In this document: positions 1 through 16,546 of the stretch, piece after piece | Numbering within the stretch: position 1 is the stretch's first letter | Layout: every line of letters starts with the position of its first letter | Assembly: GCA_021292105.1 (NCBI GenBank) | Contig: CM037871.1 | Location: 21,076,057 to 21,140,056 of the forward strand | DNA: 64,000 nt | DNA from: Anadara kagoshimensis | Taxonomy: Eukaryota; Mollusca; Bivalvia; Arcoida; Arcidae | Direction: 5' to 3' | The notes under the pieces: model-generated | Told to the model about the DNA's origin: nothing | Databases searched by the model: none | Seen by the model: only the letters and a program-made list of their open reading frames with translations | Position numbers and translations under genes: made by a program

Positions 1-475
1 TACTTCATATTTGCCTCAGATTGACACTTAGGCAGAGTTTAGAATCAAGCACATTCCACCTTCCTGAGAAAGGTAACTTTTTAGTCAGACCTGTAACATT
101 TTGTAAATTCTCCTACAATGATTGTGTACATGTTCTTCTTACAGAAACATCAAAAATTGATATTCAGACTAGTAAGAATTTCAACCTAATTTCAGACACT
201 AAAGTGAAATCACTGCCTACATGTATTTCAAAGAAGATTCAATGCTAATGAAAGCAATCTAAACTAGCACAAGTCGACACTTTAGGACTATTCAGCTGCA
301 CAAGTCGACACTTTAGGACTATTCAGCTACTCATATGGTTCATCAAGAACAATGATGCTCAAAATCTTGCTGCTAATACAAGTATTCGAAAATCAAACAC
401 ATCACTCCTGAATTTCTACCAGAAAAAGGTAAGTTAAATGTCAAATCATCAACCAATCAATCATCATTAGGATAC
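1..475. other. UPF1 intron, left edge of window
   Basis: This is intron 7 of the minus-strand UPF1 gene. No sequence like the next UPF1 exon is visible, so that exon lies left of the window. The only structure seen is a 31-bp direct duplication at 267-328 containing GTCGACACTTTAGGAC twice. Confidence 0.6.
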
Positions 476-5758
<5,283 letters not shown>

Positions 5759-5775
5759 GTTGTCATTCCATTCCA

Positions 5776-6028
5776 ATTACTGAAATTGTTTTGATATCGA
5801 TGGTGGTATCGAGAAATAAATAACTACGACGAGTCCTCTTGAATTTGGATCCGCAACTGAAATTTACACATTCGCCACTTCACGCCATTTCGTTCTACAT
5901 GAGTTTACGTCACAACGGCATGAATCGGTGATATTTTGTACACTTAACACAGAAAATGATGACGTAGAACCCAAACATCCCGGCACACATGTGTTATACG
6001 CGAACTTATGAAAGAGTTATCGCTCAAG
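5776..6028. promoter_or_regulatory. Putative divergent promoter shared by UPF1 and TENT2
   Basis: The interval between the UPF1 start codon and the probable TENT2 leader exon contains a TTACGTCA CRE-like site at 5905-5912, a second TGACGTAG at 5960-5967, and AAATGGCG (YY1-like, minus strand) around 5881-5892. No TATA box is evident, as expected for two housekeeping genes. This is inference from motifs and gene orientation; no transcript data are available. Confidence 0.45.
5985..6028 (+). other. Candidate non-coding first exon of TENT2
   Basis: The sequence before 6029 ends CTCAAG|GTAAGG, a strong splice donor. The first TENT2 coding exon begins after a pyrimidine tract and AG at 9131-9132, so it needs an upstream leader exon. 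The start of this exon is a guess; only the donor is supported. Confidence 0.35.
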
Positions 6029-6030
6029 GT

Positions 6031-7885
6031 AAGGTTGATATGAGGTTAATGGAAACGATGTAAATCAAATGACAAAGCACTCTTTTTCCAAAAACTGTTT
6101 TAAACTGCCGTTTTATATAGGCCTACTGTTTGTTTAGATATAGATCTACTGGTTTCAAAGAAACTATGGGTCATAATAATTTCCATATCTGACCCCCCCC
6201 CCTTTCACAAATGACAGCCGAATCAGAAATTATTTTTAAGCTATTTGTAAATTTTGAAATTGAATTTCAGTGAGTCATTTTTCATTTTTGAAATCAAAGA
6301 GTAAAATTATGGGGGCTAATTAAAAAAAGCCACTGTACATAAGCCCCCCTCCACTTTTTTGTCTGTTCTAAAGCACAGGCACTTGTTTCTGATATTAAAA
6401 AAATAACACTCTATACTGAAACATAACACAAGGTATCCATCTTCACGCTATCCAAAACATTGACCCCCCTTGGTTTTTCTTTGTTTTTGATGTAATGCTG
6501 GAGGATTTAAAAACACAACATATACCATTCTTTTCTACATATATTCAGCTAAAGAATTTGATTTTTATTTGTCTATTTTTCATGCCTCTGAATTTATTTA
6601 CAACAATTTCTAGCTCTGTGTCTTTTAGAGGTGAAGGTTTAGAAATTCTCGGTTTCGGTGTGACGTCACAGGTGAAGATGGCACTCAAGACACCTTGGAA
6701 ACGGTGACACTAACCCCTTAGATACTATAGATTTATATAGTGATTCGTACAGGCCAACATTAAAAAATGGAATAAAATTTAAGTTTGGCAAGGTTATACG
6801 ACATGAAACTTTCCACAAAAAAATTACGACTTTAATAAATGATTAGAGACTTTCAAAATTTATCAAAAAGTCAAAAATATTTAATTTATAAGGCGTTAAA
6901 TTTGGGAATTCGGGCGGGGTAAAAATAAAGTTTAATAGAATAACCATGGAGCATGGGGAACATTCTTTAAATTTGTTTTGTAACATTTTTTTTTAAATAT
7001 TACAGTATAACATTATAAATATTTAAATAATTATTTCATATATTTTTCCGATTGTGTATTTCTGATCAGTAAAATATGCATGAAATTGTAATTTAACGGT
7101 ACCTCTCATTCTCATTCTCTGTATCTTAAATTCTGTCGCAATTCATTTTCTGACCCTGGTATAACTCCAAATTTTAATATTTCCATGATATCGTCATAAA
7201 ACAATTTTAAAACTTGAAATTTAAAAATAATTTAAAATTATAATAACTTAGAAATCGTCTCTATTTAAATTACATAAAAAACAATATTGGTTAAAACATC
7301 CCGGGATCCATGCAACACCCGGAAAAACTTGGAATAAAACATTCTTTTATTTTTTCACTATATTTATTTGATCTCAATTTATTAAAGGTAGAATTTACAT
7401 CCGATTCTTACTTACCGGTAATTAAGAGATTATCAATAAACTACAGTACCGGACATCCTGTTTATTAGACATTCCATCACCGGTAATAAGAGGTAGATCT
7501 ACCTTACAATATACAAAATTTATTGACAGGTGTTAATATAGGGATAAAGTCTTTACGATGTCCCATATTAAATATTAGTTGTCATTAAGTTGGAATTTGG
7601 AAAGATGTGTTAAAATGGATTTTAGGTTTATATTTTAATTTTTGATTTTTAATGTATTTAGTGATGGACCGAGTAATCGACGGCAGTAAATTAAACTTAT
7701 TTAAATTCACGAAATGTTGCTATTTGTAATTCAGTTTTAGTCATTTTAAATGTCAAAAATGATTATTTTACTTTTTAAGTTTCTCGTGTCTTTTACGCTA
7801 AAAAAGTGAAAGTATTACCAAGTTCGTGACCATTATTCACGCCGACGGACAGATCAGTCCTTTTAAAAAATAGATATAAATTTAC
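6031..7885. other. Probable TENT2 5' intron, AT-rich
   Basis: No gene or clear repeat family is recognised. It contains low-complexity AT stretches and a poly-C tract near 6191-6199. Confidence 0.35.
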
Positions 7886-7890
7886 CTATA

Positions 7891-8467
7891 CAGTGCTCCA
7901 AGTAGCCTAGTAATTACTCGAAATTTGCGACCAAAAATTGGCTATTGCGACTACAAATTGTCAGACGATCGCCATTATGTCAAATAATTTTTTTGAGTTT
8001 GGCCACTAAAAATCGGAAATCCGGAAATTTTGTTCATGAACCGTCACCCAATCGGACAAATAGTCTCGCCATCAATAATATCTTAAAAGCGCTTGAATCA
8101 AAGCAGGACTGGTGACTTTATAGTTTAAAGCGCATAACTGACTGATCTAATTTTGCATAATGGCAGCCAAACGGCAAAAATCACTTTTTGATTTGGGTTT
8201 TGTTACGACTTTTACTTCCTCTAAATGATCAAGTTTGATTGTCTTCTCATTGCTCTGCCTAAAAAGTTGCCTCCCGTGGCGGGGCCAATCCGAGGATCTC
8301 ACTAAACCATTCAATCGGTAGTAGTGACGGGCGGTGTGATTAGAATTCATTTATAAGGTTTGGCCACCAAGAATTTTACCTGGCGACAAAAATCTTGAAA
8401 TGGCTACTGAAATTTTTGAATTATTTGCCATGTGGCTACCAGTTTTCAACATCTGCTTGGAGCACTG
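7891..8467. mobile_element. hAT-like element, CAGNGCTCCAAGTAG family, copy 1
   Basis: The ends CAGTGCTCCAAGTAG and CTGCTTGGAGCACTG form a terminal inverted repeat. It is flanked by the 5-bp direct repeat CTATA at 7886-7890 and 8468-8472. The subterminal part resembles 36400-37279 (TTACTCG, GCGACCAAAAATTGGC). It has no transposase, but it carries an 18S rRNA piece at 8200-8338. Confidence 0.88.
8200..8338 (-). pseudogene. Fragment of the 18S rRNA 3' end captured in a transposon
   Basis: The minus strand reads CACACCGCCCGTCACTACTA, continues CCGATTGAATGGTTTAGTGA and GATCCTCGGATTGGCCCCGC, and later has GATCATTTAGAGGAAGTAAA followed by AGTCGTAACAA. This is the highly conserved end of eukaryotic small-subunit rRNA (helix 44 and flanks). 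It stops before the GGTTTCCGTAGGTGAACC 3' terminus and is only 139 bp, so it is not a functional rRNA gene. Confidence 0.93.
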
Positions 8468-8472
8468 CTATA

Positions 8473-9132
8473 AATTATTCTTTTTAAAATCATTCCATCC
8501 ATATGACAATGTTATCAAATAGACTTGACTACAAATTTCATGAAAATAGCTTAAAGACTCAAATAAAGTTTAATATCCGTGGTAAAAAATAGTACATTTG
8601 TATCATTTACTATGCTATATAACGGCATGTTGTCACCGTATCTAAGGCCACCGATAACATCTTTACCTGAAATGCCCGGATGTCCGGAACCGAGAATTGA
8701 TTTGGAAAATGTACTATCTTTATTTATTTATTTATAATTACTTGTGGAACTCTACTGAATACCAGCTAGGTATCCATTTAGAATAATGGTAGCCATAATT
8801 AGTACCTTAGTGGTGTTGGTTTCCTTCATTTTTAACACTTTTATATAAATACAATGTACGAATAAATTGGGAATATTACCATTATCGATTGGGGAAAAAG
8901 CATACTTTATTGCATTGGCAATGGCATCCAATATCGACCTCAAATTTGCATCAGTGAGACCCCTGCTTTCAAGTTTTCTGGTTTTAGGCTCTGTAACATA
9001 TTACTGGGCTCTTTAATTTTGAAATGGCTAATTTTTTCACTCCAACTGTTTGAGAGTCTGAGCTAACTCTGCAGAAGAATTGTTCATCAAATTAGTTTGT
9101 AAATTAGTTAAATGCATTTTTTTTTTTTTTAG
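8473..9132. other. TENT2 leader intron, no recognised feature
   Basis: AT-rich sequence that ends in a poly-T tract and the AG acceptor at 9131-9132. Confidence 0.4.
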
Positions 9133-9163
9133 TTGATGTAAGATACAAGTAACTTTCTCTTGT

Positions 9164-9615
9164 ATGGCCGTGTTAAATGCGCTTCTATCTAGAAATAGAA
9201 GCTGTTTAAGTCAATACGCATGGAAGTATTTTTACAATGAATATATTGTAAAATATGTTTTGAAATTGTTGGATAATGAACAATTCAGCACACTCAATAA
9301 GTTTTGGAAAATGTACAGGCCAAGACATCAATACCGCTATGGCATAAGAAGATTGCCACCACCAGCTGTACTACAGATGCCTTATGGTTTTACTGGTACT
9401 CAAGTCCAACCTTTTGCTGGAAATCTGTACCCTGTAAATTATGGCATGGCACCAGTACAGACAGCACCATCCAATCCAGTTCCTGTACAACAACCGCCTG
9501 ATGTTAGAGAGGTGATTAGACAGGATATTTTGAACCAAATTCAGCCAGGGAGTTCCAGCATGGCATGTACAGCCACGACACATAAACCAATTCCCATCAA
9601 TAGGGAGGGAAGAAA
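9164..9615 (+). CDS. TENT2: TENT2 coding exon 1 (variable N-terminus)
   Basis: Starts at the first ATG after the acceptor at 9132 and encodes 150 residues. A Tyr/Lys-rich start is followed by a Pro/Gln-rich low-complexity part (YPVNYGMAPVQTAPSNPVPV) that is probably disordered. Residue 50 is an alternative Met. The donor AAA|GTAGGT is phase 2. Confidence 0.85.
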
Positions 9616-12600
9616 GTAGGTTATATCAGCATTCTGTCTGTGTCACAAAAAACATACAAGACCTAATATGGTACACCCACAATATTTTAACAGCATGTTT
9701 ACAAAAACAGGAGAATCTATTCTACACAAATACACATGTAGGTATAATTATCATATTGTCACGTGCGTTGATTCACACTGTCGTGCATTCATTTGTCAAA
9801 ATGATTACCCCTATTTGTATTTGTATATACAGACACTTTCATGTTTTGTAAACACTCTGCCAAAATATTGTGGAGAGACTATATAGTATATGGGTTGCCT
9901 TTCAAAAGTTTTGTTTAAAATCTTTGAGATTGTTCCTTTATCTTGTTATCTCAAAACTTCACAAGGAAATGAAAATCAGCTTATCCAAAGTTTGAGAGGG
10001 GAGGGGGAAAGGGGTCTCATAATTTTGCAGACCGGAAATGACCTTATTATCACCCCCATCTTCAACATCTCTTTCACATTAAAATGAAATAAAATTTATC
10101 ATATTTATAAATGATGGAATAATTAATCACCAAAATCATAAATTTTTGGAATTAAGTCGCCAAAATTTCAATTGGATCACCAATGGCGATTTTGGTGAGT
10201 GAGATTGTATTGTGAACCCTAGATTTAATGTGTGATTTTTTTTATAGTGTGCTTGTTTACTGGAACATCCAGGTGAGCGATATAGGCCCTATTTGGCCTC
10301 TTTTTTGGTAACTTAATCTATTCTGAAATTTATTTATTAGCCATAGTTCTGAGATCTTACAAAAAAGTTTGGGTTGGTTTTTTTTTTTCCATTTTACATA
10401 AAACATTATTGTTTTTGTATTTATAGAAGACATTATTATGACCGTGAAAACCCAGAATCACCAAAACGTCTCAAGAAAACACATGAAAGTTACAAAAAGT
10501 ATGACGGATACAATGTACCGGTAGTATCAAAGTTACGAAAACTTCCAAATCTTTATCGGGGTGAAAATGGACCTAATAGCAGGGTAAGTGTAACACATTG
10601 AAGCAAATCAGCTAGGGCTTAAAGTTGGCACTAAAATTGTCACACATGCCAATTAAGAGTCTGATATTGTGAACCTTTTTGGTTTATAAGTTGCCAATTG
10701 ACATCCAGAAATTTCTGCCTTCAAAATCCGAATTAGACCGTTTTCTAGTTCAGGCTTTTATTGCACTACTGTTTTATACCATTTCAAATTGTGCCTTGAA
10801 ATCCAACAAACAAACAAGGTTTACAAACTAGAAATAAAAACAAAAAACAACAGTTTTTTATTAACTTTTCTTTATTGTTTATTTTAGGCTACTAAAAGTT
10901 TTCATTGGCTTCTAGTGCTATTATTATATATCGTCGCCAAGGATTTGCTGATGGCGATATCGTGGAACAAAGCTTACATTATGATATCAGAGAACCCCAA
11001 TTACTTACAAAAAAATTCTTTGAATCATTGCATCACTTGTGTAGTGATCATGATTAAGCAGATTATTATTGTGGTTTTGTTGTGAACCACAAACAAATCA
11101 CTGCTGACAGCTGACGTAATAAATATACAATGTATCAAAGCATACCATTTTCAATGTATATATTAGCTAACTGCAATTTCATATTGGGCATATTCATCTG
11201 GAAACATCGCGATATTATCGTAATGACATCGTCAAAAGTTCAGCGATATTGCGATGTCTTTTTGTCTCATGATTACAGCTCTATTGGCTTCTGAGAAATG
11301 TTGATAAGGACTGAATGTGGATCCTTTATTTAAACAAAAAGACACTTTGAGCCTTTCATATGATACCCTATACAAACTTGAATGAAGCTTTTATCATAAT
11401 AAAGACAAAAACATGCTAAATTCTCATTTGAGCTCTTTTCTTCATCACATCAGTCACTCAGTTGGTAGAGTGCTTGCTATGCATGTGGGTGGTTGGGGTT
11501 TGAACCCTTTGCTGGGTCTAATCATGACTTGAAAAAAGGTAGCAACTACTCTTTTGCCAAGCACTTTACAAAGACCTTAAAAACCATAAGCCTTTGTCAT
11601 TGTAGGTGTGTCACACTAAGGAACCCTCCTCGCACATTGCCCTTAAGCATACTTCACCTATAGCTGGTGACATCCTGATATAAATGTTAAATATTCTTGA
11701 CTTGGACATAAAAAACATTTATTCCATAAATCAGTCAATTCTATGCTTGAATCATATGTTTGCATTCTATTTTGTTTATGTCAGAAAGTTTGTCAGTTAC
11801 TTTTGTTTCCATTAATACTGGACAGGGACATGTATCATGTATGACTAGTTCCATCCATGTACAGTCGACTCTCGTTAAGTCAAACTCGGATATGTCGAAA
11901 TTCCGGATAAGTCGAAGTTAGTTTTGCGGTCCCAATTTTATTCTTTTACAAATATACTGGAATTAAATGTTTAAGTCGAAATCGTGTAAGTCGAATTTCC
12001 GGATGAGTCGAAGTAATTTTTAGGTCCGTTGACATTAAATCATTCTAAATTTGATACACATGAGTCGAACCGGCAAACTTCTTTGATGTCTTAACTGTCA
12101 CCTGTCACGTTTGTGCAAGCATGATTGAGTTCCCTTTGTCGGAATAAACTGAAGTCCTTCCTTTTGTTACCTTTACCTGTGAAGAAAGAAACCCTTTCTT
12201 AATCACCTGACCATGAATCAATAATCAGTAATCAGCATTATTGATCTTTAATTACATCCACGCACCTTCGGTCGATCAGTGTTCACATGTACACACAAAC
12301 AGTTACCTCCCGTGTGGTCGTTCAATTTACAGAATGATTACCTTTGAAGTATGCGAAATGAAAACTTAATACCCAAAGCTTAATATTTTTTAGTAAATTA
12401 TGACGGAACGAGAATCTTTGAAATGTGGGTGAAAACATGCCTAAAATAACCAAAGCTAAGTGATTTAATTTTAACTGAAAGATTAACAAACGATTAAGAG
12501 ATTACGGTGAAGTTTCTGTTTAGTCTTCCATGCCGAGTTGCCGTCTTCAGGTTTTAGAGTCGAGAATTATTTCATCATTATTTATTTTGTCATTACATTG

Positions 12601-15600
12601 TTTAATAGTAAAAACATAAGTTATAAATATTGAAATTATTTATTTTTGTCTTACATTGTTAAATAGTATAAACATAAGTTATAAATATTGAAATAAATAA
12701 TGATAAAAAATTGCCGATTATGGACCGGAAGTCAACAGTTATGAGAAGTACAACAGAGTTACATCCTATGTCAGGGACTTGCCGGTAAGTCGAACTTCGG
12801 ATATGTCGAACTACTTTCACGGACCCAACAAATTCGAGATAACGAGAGTCGACTGTATATGTTATCTCATGACTAGTTCCCTCCATCTATATGTTATCTC
12901 ATGACTAGTTCCATCCATCTATATGTTATCTCATGACTAGTTCCATCCATCTATATGTTATCTCATGACTAGTTCCCTCCATCTATATGTTATCTCATGA
13001 CTAGTTCCCTCCATCTATATGTTATCTCATGACTAGTTCCCTCCATCTATATGTTATCTCATGACTAGTTCCCTCCATCTATATGTTATCTCATGACTAG
13101 TTCCATCCATCTATATGTTATCTCATGACTAGTTCCATCCATCTATATGTTATCTCATGACTAGTTCCATCCATCTATATGTTATCTCATGACTAGTTCC
13201 ATCCATCTATATGTTATCTCATGACTAGTTCCATCCATCTATATGTTATCTCATGACTAGTTCCATCCATCTATATGTTTCTCATGACTAGTTCCATCCA
13301 TCTATATGTTATCTCATGACTAGTTCCCTCCATCTATATGTTATCTCATGACTAGTTCCATCCATCTATATGTTCTCATGACTAGTTCCCTTCATCTATA
13401 TGTTATCTCATGACTAGTTCCATCCATCTATATGTTATCTCATGACTAGTTCCATCCATCTATATGTTATCTCATGACTAGTTCCATCCATCTATATGTT
13501 ATCTCATGACTAGTTCCCTCCATCTATATGTTATCTCATGACTAGTTCCATCCATCTATATGTTATCTCATGACTAGATCCATCCATCTATATGTTATCT
13601 CATGACTAGTTCCATCCATCTATATGTTATCTCACAGCTGTTACTGTCCATTGACACTGACCAGGGACATGTTTGACAGGAACGATGGGAATCGCAGCTG
13701 ACCAAGAAAATAGTAATCGATAATGTAACAAATGCATGGGAAAGAAGTTGAGTTGAGTAATGGTGTTTAACAGCCCAGTCAAGAATATTTCACTTATATC
13801 GAGATGTCACCAGCTATAGGCAAAGGTGCAGAAATTTTGCCTGTGCATTGGGCTGATGGCATTATACAGCAGGGTTCTTTAGCATGCCAAGCCAACCATA
13901 ACACGGGACTTGACTGAAATACTGACTGCAGACTTGATAAACTTAAACATGACCGGCACATCACTACTATGTGTGACTAATGCAATACTGACTGCAGACT
14001 TGATAAACTTAACATGACCGGCATATCACTACTATGTGTGACTAATGTAATACGGACTGCAGACTTGATAAACTAAAACATGATCGGCACATCACTACTA
14101 TGTGTGACGAATGAAATACTGACTGCAGACTTGATAAACTTAAACATGCCCGGCATATCACTACTATGTGTGACTAATGTAATACGGACTGCAGACTTGA
14201 TAAACTAAAACATGATCGGCACATCACTACTATGTGTGACGAATGCAATACTGACTGCAGACTTGATAAACTTAAACATGATCGGCATATCACTACTATG
14301 TGTGACTAATGTAATACGGACTGCAGACTTGATAAACTAAAACATGATCGGCACATCACTACTATGTGTGACGAATGCAATACTGACTGCAGACTGGATA
14401 AACTTAAACATGCCCGGCATATTACTACTATGTGTGACGAATGCAATACTGACTGCAGACTTGATAAACTAAAACATGACCGGCACATCACTACTATGTG
14501 TGACGAATGTAATACGGACTGCAGACTTGATCAACTAAAACATGCCCGGCATATCACTACTATGTGTGACAAATGCAATACGGACTGCAGACTTGATAAA
14601 CTCAAACATGACCGGCATATCACTACTATGTGTGACTAATGCAATACGGACTGCAGACTTGATAAACTTAAACACGACTGGCATATCACTACTATGTGTG
14701 ACTAATGCAATACGGACTGCAGACTTAATAAACTTAAACATGACCGGCACATCATAACTATCTGTGACTAATGTAATACGGACTGCAGACTTGATAAACT
14801 TAAACATGACTGGCATATCACTACTATGTGTGACTAATGCAATACGGACTGCAGACTTGATAAACTTCAACATGACCGGCATATCACTACTATGTGTGAC
14901 TAATGTAATACGGACTGCAGACTTGATAAACTTAAACATGACTGGCATATCACTACTATCTGTGACTAATGCAATACGGACTGCAGACTTGATAAACTTA
15001 AACACGACTGGCATATCACTACTATCTGTGACTAATGCAATACGGACTGCAGACTTGATAAACTTAAACATGATCGGCATATCACTACTATGTGTGACTA
15101 ATGCAATACTGACTTATATTGAGGGGTTAGGGTGACAGAGTATATTGAGAGGTCAGGGTGACAGAGTTTATTGAGGGGTTAGGGTGACAGAGTATATTGA
15201 GGGGTTAGGGTGACAGAGTATATTGAGGTGTCAGGATGACAGAGTATATTGAGGGGTTAGGGTGACAGAGTATATTGAGGGGTTAGTATGACAGAGTATA
15301 TTGAGGGGTTAGGGTGACAGTATATTGAGGGGTTAGGATGACGGAGTATATTGAGGTTTTGGGTGACAGTGTATATTGAGGGGTTGGGGTGACAGAGTAT
15401 ATTGAGGGGTCAGGGTGACAGAGTATATTGAGGTGTTAATTGACAGAGTATATTGAGGGGTTAGGATGACAGAGTATATTGAGGGGTCAGGGTGACAGAG
15501 TATATTAAGGGGTTAGGGTGACAGAGTATATTGAGGGGTCAGGGTGACAGAGTATATTGAGGTGTTAGGGTGACAGAGTATATAGAGGGGTTAAGGTGAC

Positions 15601-16371
15601 AGAGTATATTGAGGTGTTAGGGTGACAGAGTATATAGAGGGGTTAAGGTGACAGAGTATATTGAGGGGTTAGGGTGACAGTATATTGAGGGGTCAGGGTG
15701 ACAAGAGTATATTGAGGGGTCAGGGAGACAGAGTATATTGAGGGGTTTGGGTGACAGAGTATATTGAGGGGTTAGGGTGACAGAGTATATTGAGGGGTCA
15801 GGGTGACAGAGTATATTGAGGGGTTAGGGTGACAGTATATTGAGGGGTTAGGATGATGGAGTATATTGAGGTTTTGGGTGACAGTGTATATTGAGGGGTT
15901 GGGGTGACAGAGTATATTGAGGTGTTAATTGACAGAGTATATTGAGGGGTTAGGATGACAGAGTATATTGAGGGGCTAGGGTGACAGAGTATATTGAGGG
16001 GCTAGGGTGACAGAGTGGTCTGAAGCGTCTGGTTACAGATAGGTTTCTCTCTCACTACATAGTGTCCAATTCCACTAATGGCAGTCGTAGTTCACTTTTT
16101 AGAAGGTCTGTGGTTTTCTGTGGGCACTCAGTTTTCCTCAGTCATCCCAGAATTGACAGCCTGGATAAAAAATGAAAAAAAGGAGAACAACTAGGGCGTA
16201 CAGGGCTCTTGCTGGGTTATTTTTGGGGGCGATATTCTGCCCCATTCACAATTTAAAATCATATGGTAATTTTCACAATTTTGTAAATTTCAGTTTTAAA
16301 ACCAGTATATTTGAAGTTTTCTTTTTCGCAATTTTGGCTATTATGATGCTTTTTTTAGCTCACCTGAGCCA

Positions 16372-16403
<32 letters not shown>

Positions 16404-16420
16404 GTCCGTTGTCTGTCGTC

Positions 16421-16459
<39 letters not shown>

Positions 16460-16507
16460 ACGAACCACTGGGCAGATTTCAACCAAATTTGGCACAAAGC
16501 ACCACTA

Positions 16508-16546
<39 letters not shown>

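Noticed and set aside
8147-8350. A 67-codon minus-strand protein
   Set aside because: It is the translated 18S rRNA fragment; the nucleotide match explains it.
12856-13636. CRISPR-like array
   Set aside because: Units are contiguous 32-bp repeats without unique spacers, in a eukaryotic intron.
14364-15135. Long open frames (up to 181 codons) on both strands
   Set aside because: They are produced by the 66-bp repeat unit, which is divisible by three. Both strands are open, the product is a plain 22-residue repeat, and there is no splice or promoter support.
15118-16018. Telomeric repeat because of TTAGGG words
   Set aside because: TTAGGG occurs once per 26-bp unit, not in tandem. It is a chance word of the minisatellite.
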